A DNA stretch of 64,000 bases, from NCBI RefSeq assembly GCF_009857435.1, contig NZ_WWCK01000006.1, positions 641,029 through 705,028 on the forward strand, written 5' to 3'. The position numbers were made by a program, and so were the translations under genes. Below the pieces are notes generated by a model. It was not told where the DNA came from. It saw only the letters and a list, made by a program, of their open reading frames with translations, and did not search any database. The DNA is from Duganella rivi (lineage in GTDB: Bacteria > Pseudomonadota > Gammaproteobacteria > Burkholderiales > Burkholderiaceae_D). Shown one piece after another: positions 9,262 to 18,300 of this stretch (position 1 is the stretch's first letter; each line of letters begins with the position of its first letter).

Positions 9262-10022
9262 TGCTGGCTAAACGCATCATCCCCTGCCTCGACGTGACCG
9301 ATGGCCGTGTCGTTAAAGGCGTCAACTTCACCGAGCTGCGCGACGCCGGCGACCCGGTGGAAATCGCCCGCCGCTACGACGAGCAGGGCGCCGATGAGCT
9401 GACCTTCCTCGACATCACCGCCACCAGCGATAACCGCGGCCTGATTCTCGACATCATCGAGGCGGTGGCGTCGCAAGTGTTCATCCCGCTGACCGTAGGC
9501 GGCGGCGTGCGCGAGGTGGCCGATGTACGCCGCCTGCTCAACGCCGGCGCGGACAAGGTCAGCATGAATTCGTCGGCAGTGTCGAATCCGCAGCTGGTGT
9601 ACGACGCCTCGCAAAAGCACGGTTCGCAGTGCATCGTGGTGGCGATCGACGCCAAGCAGGTATCGCCGGGCAAGTGGGAAGTATTCACCCACGGCGGCCG
9701 CAAAGCCACCGGCATCGACGCCATCGAGTGGGCCAAGAAGATGGAACAGCTGGGCGCCGGTGAAATCCTGCTGACCAGCATGGATAAAGACGGCACCAAG
9801 TCCGGCTTCGACCTGGGCCTGACGCGCGGCGTGTCGGATGCCATCAGCATTCCGGTGATCGCTTCCGGCGGCGTCGGTGGTTTGCAAGACTTGGCCGACG
9901 GCGTCAAGCTGGGCAAGGCCGATGCGGTGCTGGCCGCCAGCATCTTCCACTACGGTCAACACACGGTGCAGGAAGCCAAGCGCTTCATGGCACAACAGGG
10001 CATCCCGATGCGCCTGGTTTAA
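9261..10022 (+). CDS. hisF: Imidazole glycerol phosphate synthase, cyclase subunit
   Basis: 253 residues, a TIM barrel paralogous to HisA. Forms a heterodimer with HisH to make imidazole glycerol phosphate and AICAR. The N-terminus AKRIIPCLDVTDGRVVKGVN contains catalytic D11; the second catalytic aspartate is in LTSMDKDGTKSG (about 172-183). Segments VGGGVR and ASGGVGG bind the substrate phosphates. Start shares one base with the hisA stop. Confidence 0.97.
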   Translation: MLAKRIIPCLDVTDGRVVKGVNFTELRDAGDPVEIARRYDEQGADELTFLDITATSDNRGLILDIIEAVASQVFIPLTVGGGVREVADVRRLLNAGADKVSMNSSAVSNPQLVYDASQKHGSQCIVVAIDAKQVSPGKWEVFTHGGRKATGIDAIEWAKKMEQLGAGEILLTSMDKDGTKSGFDLGLTRGVSDAISIPVIASGGVGGLQDLADGVKLGKADAVLAASIFHYGQHTVQEAKRFMAQQGIPMRLV

Positions 10023-10033
10023 GAGAATTAAAA

Positions 10034-10462
10034 ATGAGTACTCCAAGCATCCAGCCGAAGGCGGCCTGGTTGAAAAAAATTAAGTGGGACGAACACGGCC
10101 TGGTGCCGGTGATCGCCCAGGAAGCGGGCAGCAACGACGTGCTGATGTTCGCCTGGATGAACCGCGAGGCCTTGGCCAAGACCGTGGAGCTGGGTGAGGC
10201 CGTCTACTGGAGCCGTTCGCGCAAGAAGCTGTGGCACAAGGGCGAAGAGTCCGGCCACACGCAGAAAGTGCTGGAAATCCGCCTTGATTGCGATGAAGAC
10301 GTGGTACTGCTGAAAATCGAGCAGGCCGGCGGCATCGCTTGCCACACCGGTCGCCACTCCTGCTTCTTCCAGAAGTTTGAAGGCGATGAGCACGAAGGCG
10401 ACTGGCAGAACACCGAGCCGGTGCTGAAAGATCCTAACGATATTTACAAGGCAGGCAAATGA
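10034..10462 (+). CDS. hisI: Phosphoribosyl-AMP cyclohydrolase
   Basis: 142 residues, monofunctional cyclohydrolase opening the adenine ring of PR-AMP. Metal-binding and conserved segments FAWMNREAL (about 37-45), YWSRSRKKLWHKGEESGH (about 57-74), RLDCDEDV (about 81-88) and CHTGRHSCFF (about 102-111) are all present. In many other bacteria this domain is fused to HisE; here the two are separate, overlapping by four bases (ATGA). Confidence 0.96.
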   Translation: MSTPSIQPKAAWLKKIKWDEHGLVPVIAQEAGSNDVLMFAWMNREALAKTVELGEAVYWSRSRKKLWHKGEESGHTQKVLEIRLDCDEDVVLLKIEQAGGIACHTGRHSCFFQKFEGDEHEGDWQNTEPVLKDPNDIYKAGK

Positions 10463-10797
10463 GCACCATTCTTGACCGCTTGGCCGACGTGATCGAATCG
10501 CGCAAGCCGGCCAATGGCGGCGACCCCGCCACCTCCTACACTTCCAAGCTGTTTGCCAAGGGCGACGACGCCATCCTGAAGAAGATCGGCGAAGAAGCCA
10601 CCGAGACCGTGATGGCCGCCAAGGACGCGCGCGCCGGCGGCGACAGCGGCAAGGTGCTGTACGAAGTGGCCGACTTGTGGTTCCATACGCTGGTGCTGCT
10701 GGCCCAGTTCGACCTGAAACCGCAACAAGTGCTCGATGAACTGGCGCGCCGCGAGGGCGTGTCCGGCATCGAGGAAAAAGCATCCCGTAAAGAATAA
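10459..10797 (+). CDS. hisE: Phosphoribosyl-ATP pyrophosphatase
   Basis: 112 residues, all-alpha MazG-like fold that hydrolyses PR-ATP to PR-AMP. The metal-binding helices are KKIGEEATETVMAAKD (about 35-50) and YEVADLWFHTLVLLA (about 63-77). Overlaps hisI by four bases. It is the last histidine gene of the operon; a HIT-family gene follows within 13 bases. Confidence 0.95.
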   Translation: MSTILDRLADVIESRKPANGGDPATSYTSKLFAKGDDAILKKIGEEATETVMAAKDARAGGDSGKVLYEVADLWFHTLVLLAQFDLKPQQVLDELARREGVSGIEEKASRKE

Positions 10798-10810
10798 TCG
10801 GAGCCTTCGA

Positions 10811-11179
10811 GTGGAAAACTGCATCTTTTGCAAAATAGCCGAAAAGAAAATCCCTTCGACCACCGTGTATGAAGATGATGACCTGCTGGCGTTCAAGGAC
10901 ATCAACCCAGCCGCCCCGGTGCACTTGCTGGTGATTCCAAAGAAACATTTCGCCACGCTGCAAGATGCGGCCGCCGAGCCTGCACTGCTGGGCAAAATGC
11001 TGGCGCTGGCCCCTCGCTTGGCGGAGGAAAACGGCTGTGCAGTAAGCTATGATGCCGACGGCGCGCCACAGCGCGGCTACAAGACGCTAATCAACAGTGG
11101 GCCGGATGGCGGACAGGAGGTGTACCATTTACACCTGCACGTCATCGGCGGCGCGCATCCGTGGCGCGGCCAGCGTTAA
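10811..11179 (+). CDS. HIT family purine nucleoside phosphoramidase-like protein
   Basis: 122 residues from a GTG start. GTG at 10811 gives the canonical N-terminus (V/M)ENCIFCKIAEKKIPS; upstream in-frame ATGs would add residues that overlap hisE. A histidine-triad motif HLHLHVIGG is at about residues 100-108. Members of this branch (HinT-like) hydrolyse AMP-lysine-type phosphoramidates. A HIT gene between hisE and tatA is a conserved betaproteobacterial arrangement. No separate promoter is evident, so it is probably part of the his transcript. Confidence 0.9.
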   Translation: MENCIFCKIAEKKIPSTTVYEDDDLLAFKDINPAAPVHLLVIPKKHFATLQDAAAEPALLGKMLALAPRLAEENGCAVSYDADGAPQRGYKTLINSGPDGGQEVYHLHLHVIGGAHPWRGQR

Positions 11180-11199
11180 TTGCTGCTGAGCGACTACAT

Positions 11200-11229
11200 T
11201 TACCGCAGCGACTGCGCTTCGCTTATACT
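11200..11229 (+). promoter_or_regulatory. Possible sigma-70 promoter for tatABC
   Basis: TTACCG (11200-11205) and TATACT (11224-11229) are separated by 18 bases in the only sizeable gap between the HIT gene and tatA. The leader to the tatA ATG would be about 35 bases. Judged by eye only. Confidence 0.35.
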
Positions 11230-11270
11230 GTCGCAGCAGTTCTGGGAATCAACGAATTTAGGGGAATATG

Positions 11271-11474
11271 ATGGGTTCTTTTAGTATTTGGCATTGGCTG
11301 ATCGTTCTGGTCATCGTGATGCTGGTTTTCGGCACCAAGAAACTGGGTAACATGGGTTCGGACATCGGCAAAGCCGTCAAGGGCTTTAAAGATGGCGTGA
11401 AGGGCGCGGACGAAGACAAGCCAGCCGCTCCAGCACCGGGCACCATCGACGTCGATACGAAAGAGAAGAAGTAA
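11271..11474 (+). CDS. tatA: Twin-arginine translocase subunit TatA
   Basis: 67 residues. One N-terminal transmembrane helix (residues about 5-21), the hinge FGTKKL, then an amphipathic helix rich in Lys/Gly and a charged tail. TatA oligomerises to form the passage for folded proteins. Two ATGs lie side by side at 11268 and 11271; the second is chosen because the Shine-Dalgarno AGGGG at 11260-11264 is better spaced from it and it gives the family N-terminus MGSFSIWHW. First gene of tatABC. Confidence 0.94.
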   Translation: MGSFSIWHWLIVLVIVMLVFGTKKLGNMGSDIGKAVKGFKDGVKGADEDKPAAPAPGTIDVDTKEKK

Positions 11475-11499
11475 GCATTCGCTTACGTAATCACTTCTT

Positions 11500-12009
11500 A
11501 TGATCGATCTCGGTCTTACCAAACTTGCTGTCATCGGCGTGGTTGCGCTGGTCGTCATCGGCCCTGAAAAGCTGCCCAAGGTGGCGCGCATGGCCGGGAC
11601 GCTGTATGGCCGCGCCCAGCGCTATCTGAACGAAGTGAAATCCGAGGTCTCGCGCGAAATCGAGCTGGAAGAACTGCGCAACATGAAGAAGGAAGTGCAG
11701 GACGCTGCCCAGAATATCAAGTCGGATGTGGAAAATTCGATCTCGCAGAATATGGCTGAGGTGGAAAACGCGTTCAGCGAAACGCCGGCTGCCGATCCGT
11801 ATTCGTACGAGCCGGCTTCGTTCAGCAACGTCACCACGGAAGATTTGTCGCGCAAGGCGCGCGAGTTCCGCCGCAAGAAGCTGGTGCGCAACTCAGCCAT
11901 TCCCAACTGGTATAAGCAGCGCCACGGCGGCAAGCTGCATGTGACCTCGGGCGCGGCGCGGGTGGCCCGCTTCCGTCCCCGCGGCCCTACCCATAGCTCT
12001 TTCTTTTAA
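11500..12009 (+). CDS. tatB: Twin-arginine translocase subunit TatB
   Basis: 169 residues. N-terminal membrane helix with the TatB hallmark of a glutamate/proline hinge (VIGPEKLPKVARMAG, about 20-34), a long amphipathic helix, and a variable C-terminal region with basic residues. TatB with TatC recognises twin-arginine signal peptides. tatC starts on the base right after its stop codon. Confidence 0.94.
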   Translation: MIDLGLTKLAVIGVVALVVIGPEKLPKVARMAGTLYGRAQRYLNEVKSEVSREIELEELRNMKKEVQDAAQNIKSDVENSISQNMAEVENAFSETPAADPYSYEPASFSNVTTEDLSRKAREFRRKKLVRNSAIPNWYKQRHGGKLHVTSGAARVARFRPRGPTHSSFF

Positions 12010-12765
12010 ATGACCACTCCTAATCCGGGCGAAGAGACCTTTATCTCTCACCTGATCGAACTGCGCGACCGCTTGGTCAAGGCTTCGATCGGCATTGCGC
12101 TGATGTGCATCGGCCTGATGATTTGGCCGGGGCCTTCGCACATCTACGACATCATTGCCGAGCCGATGATCCGTTCGCTGCCGGTCGGCTCCAAGATGAT
12201 CGCCACCGGCGTGATTTCGCCGTTCCTGGTGCCGATGAAGGTGACCTTGGTGCTGTCGATTATCTTGGCTTTGCCGTGGGTGCTGTACCAGCTGTGGGCG
12301 TTCGTGGCGCCGGGCCTGTATGCCCACGAGAAGCGCCTGATTGCGCCGCTGGTGATTTCGTCGTCGGTGCTGTTCATGGCCGGCGTGGCGTTCTGCTACT
12401 TCTTCGTGTTTGGCCGGGTGTTCCAGTTCATTGCCGAGTTTTCGCCGCAGTCGATTGCGGTGACGCCGGATATCGAGAACTATCTCGATTTCGTCATGTC
12501 GATGTGTCTGGCGTTTGGCGCGACCTTTGAGGTGCCGGTGGTGGTGGTGATCCTGGTGCGCATGGGCTTGGTGAGTGTGGCCAAGCTGAAAGAGATTCGT
12601 CCTTACGCGATTGTCGGCGCCTTCGTGATTGCCGCGATCGTGACGCCGCCTGATGCCGTCTCGATGTTTTCGCTGGCCATCCCAATGTGCCTGCTGTTCG
12701 AACTGGGCCTGCTAGTCGCCCCCCTATTCGTCCGCATCTCCACCGCCCCAGAAGAAAAAGCCTGA
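12010..12765 (+). CDS. tatC: Twin-arginine translocase subunit TatC
   Basis: 251 residues with six transmembrane helices. The conserved N-terminal segment FISHLIELRDRLVKA (about 12-26) binds the twin-arginine motif, and the first periplasmic loop and PFLVPMKV segment fit the family. Ends the tat operon; the next gene is on the opposite strand, with the two stop codons almost touching (12765 and 12767). Confidence 0.96.
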   Translation: MTTPNPGEETFISHLIELRDRLVKASIGIALMCIGLMIWPGPSHIYDIIAEPMIRSLPVGSKMIATGVISPFLVPMKVTLVLSIILALPWVLYQLWAFVAPGLYAHEKRLIAPLVISSSVLFMAGVAFCYFFVFGRVFQFIAEFSPQSIAVTPDIENYLDFVMSMCLAFGATFEVPVVVVILVRMGLVSVAKLKEIRPYAIVGAFVIAAIVTPPDAVSMFSLAIPMCLLFELGLLVAPLFVRISTAPEEKA

Positions 12766-12766
12766 G

Positions 12767-13240
12767 CTAGGGCAGTCGGTCCATTATTCTCAGCAGCATG
12801 CCGATCGTAACCGCATGCAAGGCAAACGACACGCCAAGCATCCAATATACCGTGGTGAACTTGCGGTCCACATAGGCCCGCATGCTCTGTTCAAGCGCTT
12901 CAAGCTTAGCGTTGAAGCGATCCTCCAGTGCCTCCAGCTTGGCGCTAATGCCCGCCGCCAATGCATCGAGCTTGGCGCTAATGCCCGCCGCCAATGCATC
13001 GAGCTTGGCGCTAATGCCCACCGCCAATGCATCGAGCTTGGCGTAGATATCCGCCCGCAACATTTCTATGCGTGCCGTCATATCTGTGCGAAGCAGCACC
13101 AGCTCGCTTGGCGCCACTGTGGCCTCGGCCATCGCATGGCTTAGTGCCAGCGCCTGCGCTTCCGCCTGATCTGCCGGAATGCCGGCTTCAATCAAGCTCC
13201 TGATGTACTGATGGGTGTCGAATTTGATAGGCATGTCCAT
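12767..13240 (-). CDS. Hypothetical coiled-coil membrane protein with 11-residue repeats
   Basis: 157 residues, function unknown. The N-terminal third is helical with conserved-looking IKFDTHQYIRSLIEAGIP. The middle carries four tandem copies of an 11-residue unit of the type LDALAAGISAK (about residues 63-106), a hendecad pattern expected for a coiled coil. A single hydrophobic helix (YWMLGVSFALHAVTIGMLL) near the C-terminus anchors it. The layout resembles the DUF1640-type coiled-coil proteins. Convergent with tatC. Confidence 0.72.
   Translation of the reverse strand: MDMPIKFDTHQYIRSLIEAGIPADQAEAQALALSHAMAEATVAPSELVLLRTDMTARIEMLRADIYAKLDALAVGISAKLDALAAGISAKLDALAAGISAKLEALEDRFNAKLEALEQSMRAYVDRKFTTVYWMLGVSFALHAVTIGMLLRIMDRLP
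12921..13052 (-). repeat. Four tandem 33-bp repeats within a coding region
   Basis: Copies at 12921-12953 (diverged), 12954-12986, 12987-13019 (both nearly identical) and 13020-13052 (diverged end). Each encodes one 11-residue hendecad of the preceding coiled-coil protein. The near identity of the middle copies implies recent duplication by slippage or unequal crossing over, so the copy number may vary between strains. Confidence 0.9.
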
Positions 13241-13337
13241 GCTACCTCCCCGATTTGATCGTAGCAGAAAACGGCTGAACTACAGCCGTTCTCCATCGTA
13301 TCGAATCACATGCCCATCACTTTGAGCGAGCGCAGGA

Positions 13338-15242
13338 TTACTGCGTCATCAGGCCTTTGATCACGCGGACCGGGGCGCTACCGTAGCTGAGGAATTGTTC
13401 GTGGAATTCCTTCAGGTTGAACTTGGCGCCCAACTGCTGCTTGCGCTGCTCGCGCAATTCCATGATCTCACTGTAGCCGCTGAAGTAGCTGGTCAGCTGC
13501 ACCGAGGATACCTGCACCCGGTGCCACTTTTCCACCGCTTCGCTGCGCGTCTGGAACGCTTGGCGGGTCAGCAGATCAATCGCCTGTTCTTCCGTCATGC
13601 CCAGCACGTGCACGCTGTAGTCGAGGATGGTGTTGGTCACGCTGCGCAGGTTCCACTTGGAGTACATCAGCCACATCTCCGGCGCGTTATCGCCATAGCC
13701 GGACTCCAGCATCATGCGCTCGCCGTACACCGCCCAGCCTTCCACCATCGCGCCATTGCCGAAGATCGACTTCACAATCGACGGCGAACGGTTGGCGTAG
13801 ACCAGTTGCGCGTAGTGGCCCGGAATCGCTTCGTGGATATTCAGGATCTGCAAGATCCAGTAGTTGTACTCGCGCAGGCTGCTTTCGGCCGCTTCCGCCG
13901 TGGCGCCATCGAGCGGCGTCACGTTGTAGAAGGTGCGGTCTTGTGGACGATACGGGCCCGGCGCATCAATGCTGGCGCCTGCTACACCAGCCGCGTAGGC
14001 CGGCGTTGCACGCACTTCCAGCGGCTTGTTCGGATCCAGGGTCAGCAGGTTTTTGCTGATCACCCAGTCTTGCAGCACCGGGATCTGGCGCTTGATCTCG
14101 TTGACGAAATCTTCGCGCGCCACGTGGCGCGCCGACAGCTTATCGATCACCATGCCGATCTTGGCAAAGCGATCGGTCGGCTTGGCGGTGCTGCCCATGG
14201 TCTTATCCCACAGCTCGTCGGACAGCTTGTCCATATTGGACAGCAGTTCCTCGCGCGTGGCCAAGGCCTTCTGGTAAGTTTGCTCCGCAGTGCTGGCCGA
14301 CTGGATATCGAATGCAAACTTCTGCTCGTACAAGTCTTTACCAAGGCGGAACGTGCGGCGGCCCTTGGTGTCCATTTGCTTGTCCATCTCGGTCAGGAAG
14401 GCGACGTAGCCATCGACCGCGTTCAGCGCCGCATTTACGCGCTGGGTGAACATTTGCTTCTCCACCGGCGTCAGGATCGACGCTTGCGCCGCCTTGTCCA
14501 CCTCGGTCAGCAAATGCTGCACGCCGGGCGCCTGTTTGATTGCCAGGCGGGTGTGCTCGCGCGTTGGATTGACGATGTTGGCGCGCGCCGCCTCGTAGTA
14601 AGCCGGGATGCTGGAAATGCGCTTGAGCAGCGTGCGCAGGCGCTGTGGCTGTGCCGCGTACTCGGTGTTCAGAATCAGGTCGATCGGGCCGGCCACGTTG
14701 TAGCTGGCCGGATTCCATTCCCACTCGCGCAAGGTGGTCAGGCGGAAGCGGTCGCTATCGAGCTTGTTGATCAGCAGCCCCAGGTCGGTGCGCTGCTTGG
14801 ACGACAGCTTGCTCGCGTTGACGGCGGTGAACTTGCCCTTCCATTCATCGATGAAGGCCAGTTCCTTGTCTTGCTCGGCCTTGTCGAACACGGTCAGGGT
14901 GGCGGCGGTGTCGTACTTGCCGGCGTAGATCGCGCTTTCCGAATCGATGCGCCACAGCGCGTTGAGGAACTGGTTGCTCAGGTTGTCGAACTGGCGGTCT
15001 TGCCAGCGCTCCGACGCTACCTTCAATGCAGGCACGGCGGCCGCAGCAGCTACCGCCTTGGTCTTGCCGGAAGCCTTGGTGGTGGTCTTACCCTTGCTCT
15101 TGCTTGGCTTGCTGCTCTTGGCCTTGCTCGACGTGGTCGCCTTGGCGCTGCTCTTTTTGTGGTGCTGCGTTGCCGCACCGGCAGGCGCGGCTGCGAGGGC
15201 CGCCATCAGCGCAGCCACTGCAAATTTTGTCTTAATCATCAT
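13338..15242 (-). CDS. DUF885 family exported metallopeptidase
   Basis: 634 residues from the ATG at 15242. A signal peptide (residues 1 to about 22, MMIKTKFAV... ending AGAA) directs export. It is followed by a low-complexity linker of about 45 residues rich in Lys, Ser and Thr, then the DUF885 domain. The HEAIPGH motif (about residues 479-485) fits a zinc-binding HExxxH site, and the segment EGWAVYGE supplies a likely third ligand region. DUF885 proteins are thought to be peptidases related to the M32/M3 fold; the substrate is unknown. Another ATG three bases in (15239) is possible. Confidence 0.85.
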   Translation of the reverse strand: MMIKTKFAVAALMAALAAAPAGAATQHHKKSSAKATTSSKAKSSKPSKSKGKTTTKASGKTKAVAAAAAVPALKVASERWQDRQFDNLSNQFLNALWRIDSESAIYAGKYDTAATLTVFDKAEQDKELAFIDEWKGKFTAVNASKLSSKQRTDLGLLINKLDSDRFRLTTLREWEWNPASYNVAGPIDLILNTEYAAQPQRLRTLLKRISSIPAYYEAARANIVNPTREHTRLAIKQAPGVQHLLTEVDKAAQASILTPVEKQMFTQRVNAALNAVDGYVAFLTEMDKQMDTKGRRTFRLGKDLYEQKFAFDIQSASTAEQTYQKALATREELLSNMDKLSDELWDKTMGSTAKPTDRFAKIGMVIDKLSARHVAREDFVNEIKRQIPVLQDWVISKNLLTLDPNKPLEVRATPAYAAGVAGASIDAPGPYRPQDRTFYNVTPLDGATAEAAESSLREYNYWILQILNIHEAIPGHYAQLVYANRSPSIVKSIFGNGAMVEGWAVYGERMMLESGYGDNAPEMWLMYSKWNLRSVTNTILDYSVHVLGMTEEQAIDLLTRQAFQTRSEAVEKWHRVQVSSVQLTSYFSGYSEIMELREQRKQQLGAKFNLKEFHEQFLSYGSAPVRVIKGLMTQ

Positions 15243-15326
15243 ATACAGCCTTGTATCAGAAGCGGAGGAGATTATCACTAATCGGCTCGCTTGAGAGCGT
15301 TCGATACAAGCCGACTTATTCTGGTT

Positions 15327-18300
15327 TTATTTTTTCAAGCCCTCTTGCAGCATCGCTAACATTTCGCTGGCCGACATGCGGCCGCTGACATCGCTGCCTT
15401 CCAGCAGGCTGTCGGCCAGGTCGCGCTTGTGCTGGTGCAGATCGACGATGCCTTCCTCGATGGTGTGGCGCGCCACGAGGCGGTAAATCGTCACCGGCCG
15501 CAACTGGCCCATGCGGTGGGCGCGGTCAGAGGCCTGGTCTTCCACCGCCGGATTCCACCACGGATCCATGTGGATCACGTAATCGGCCGCAGTCAGGTTG
15601 ATGCCGACGCCGCCCGCTTTCAGCGAGATCAGGAACACATCGCCCTCGCCGGCCTGGAAGGCGTCCACGCGCTTCTTGCGGTCGGCCATGGAGGTCGAGC
15701 CGTCCAGGTATTGGTAGCTGACGCCCTGCTCGTCCAAGTGCGCGCGGATCAAGGACAGGTGATCGACAAACTGGCTGAACACCAGCACCTTGTGCTTGTT
15801 GTCCAACAGGTTTTCCAGCAAGTGCGCGAAAGCCGCGAGCTTGCTGCTGGTGAGTTGGAGCTCCGGTGCAATCAGGTTCGGATTGCAGCAGGCGCGGCGC
15901 AGTTTCATGATCTCGGCCAGTATCTGGATCGATTTTTTCTCGGCCGGGCCTTCGACCTTCTCCAGATTTTCCAGCGCGGCGCGGCGCAGCGATTCGTACA
16001 GCGCCGTTTCGTCGGCCGACAAATCCACTTCCAGCGTGATCTCGGTACGCGACGGCAGCTCGGTCAACACCTGCGATTTGGTACGGCGCAGGATGAATGG
16101 ATGGATCAAACGGCGCAGACGCTTGCGCGCGCCAAGTTCGGCACGGTGATCCTGCGGCTTTTCAATCGGCGCGGCAAAGCGCAGGTTGAATTGCTCGATG
16201 CTGCCCAACAGGCCCGGATTGATGAAGCGGAACAGGTTCCACAATTCGCCGAGGTGATTTTCCAGCGGCGTGCCGGTGACGGCGATGCGGAACTCGCCCT
16301 TTAGCGCCATCACGGCGGCCGAGCGCTTGGTGGCGCTGTTCTTGATGGCCTGCGCTTCATCCAGCACGATGGTATTCCACTGCACTTTGGAGAACAGCTC
16401 GGACTCCAATTGCAGCAGGCCGTAGCTGGTCACCACCACATCGAAGGCGTGCAGATTGCCGAGCATCGCGGCACGGTCACCGGCGCCGAACAGCTGCATA
16501 TTGAGCGTCGGTGCGAAGCGCGCCGCTTCGCTCATCCAGTTCATGCACACCGAGGTTGGCGCGATTACCAGCGTTGGCCCTTTCGGTGCGCGAGATAGCA
16601 TCAGCGCTAACGTTTGCAAGGTTTTACCGAGACCCATATCGTCGGCCAGGCACGCGCCCACGCCCCAATGCGCAAGGCGCGACAGCCAGTTGTAGCCTTC
16701 CACTTGGTAGTCGCGCAGTTCCGCTTGCAGGGTGCTTGGCAGTTCAGGCGTGAAGGTTTCCTGCTCCTGCATGCGCGACAAGTGTTCCTTCCACAGCTTG
16801 TCCGATTTCAGGCCGCCGACATCGTCGGCCAGTTCTTCCAGCGCGAACGAAGCCAGTGGATGCAGGCGGATGCCGTCGGCGGTGATCTCGCCATAAGCTG
16901 ATACTTCCTGCAGGCGGCGATACAGTTCCTCGGTCAGCGCCATGTAGCGGTTCTCGCCCAGCTCTACGAAGCGGCCGTGGCTCTTTTCCATCATTTCGAG
17001 CAGTGTGCGCAGGTCGATGACCTTGCCCTCGTCCACTTGCAGTTCGCCGCTGGCGGCAAACCAGTCTTTGTTGCTCTTGATGGCGAGGCGCAGCTGCTTG
17101 GTCTCGACCTTGTTCGTGACGCGGAAGCTCTCGCCCTCCGGCCACGCGATGACGATGCTGGCCGGATCCAGCTCCTGCAACTCCACCAGCAGTTGCAGGC
17201 ATAGTGCCGGTTGGCCCATCAGCCATTCGCCGTGATCTTGTTCGGCCGATTCCAGCACCGGGCACTTGGCGATCAGATCGCGCTCCGCATCGCGTTCGTC
17301 AATCAGCTTGCGGCGCGCCTGTACCGGCTTGCCGCCGATGTCGGCGATTACGCTATCGGCGCCGTCGCCCGGCTTGTAGTAAGCGCCGTTGACCAGCGGG
17401 CGTACCAGGATTTGCATCTTCAGGCCGTGCTGGTAAGGCAGCAGGTGCAGGTGCAAGCGCATATCGGCTTCCATTTGCTCCATGTCCGGCGCGGCGCCGC
17501 CGATATCCGACTGCACCGTCACCATCGAGGAGATAGCGCTGATGGCCGATAGCACTTGCTGCTCCGCGTGCGACGGCACATTGAGCGCATCGCCAACGAT
17601 GGCGGCGATCTTGCGGTGTTCTTCCAGGATGTTCACCACGCGCAGGCGCGTCGGCGTCTCCTTGGTGATGACCACCGAGGAGTTATCGTCCGGGATCGGC
17701 GGCTGCAAGCGCAGTTCGAGGTTGCCGGGGCTGCGCTTGACCAGCAGTTCCGGCTCGCCGGACAGCATCTCCACGCGCATATCCGGCAGATCAGACCAGA
17801 ACAGCAGCGGGTGGCCGACCAGGGCCGGTGCGGCGCGCTGCGGATCGATCTCGTAAGTGAGACCGGTGGACTGATAGCCGCGATGCGCCACAGTGATCGC
17901 TTCCGCCGCGCGGATATCCTGCGGCGTGAGGAAGTTGAATTGTTCGGACTCGAATCGCAAGCGCTTCAAGCCCACCGCGCGGCCCTTGCTCCACAAGCCG
18001 CGCGCATCGCGCTTCTGCTCTACCGGCGAAATGTCGGTCAGGCCGTTGCGATTATCGTAGGTCAGTAGCCACACGAGGCGCGTGCTGCCCGCCGTATCAG
18101 CGGTTGCCGGCTGCTGCAAGTTGATGAGGGCCGTGAGCTGGCGCTGCCAGCCTTCCTGCCGCTCGAACCACGTCGTCATATCCGGGAAGCCGAGACGCGA
18201 GCGCAGTGCTTGCGCGTGGATCTGCATTTCGCTGTCGCCCAATTGGCCCAGCAGCGCTGCGGCCTGGCCGGCGATGAATAGATAACCTGCGCGCTCGGCA

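Noticed and set aside
12921..13052. CRISPR-like array
   Set aside because: The repeats are contiguous 33-mers without spacers and stay in frame with a coiled-coil protein.
13395..15281. 628-codon plus-strand frame opposite the DUF885 gene
   Set aside because: Composition is rich in Arg, His, Gln and Val with no motifs, while the minus strand has a signal peptide and the HEAIPGH motif.
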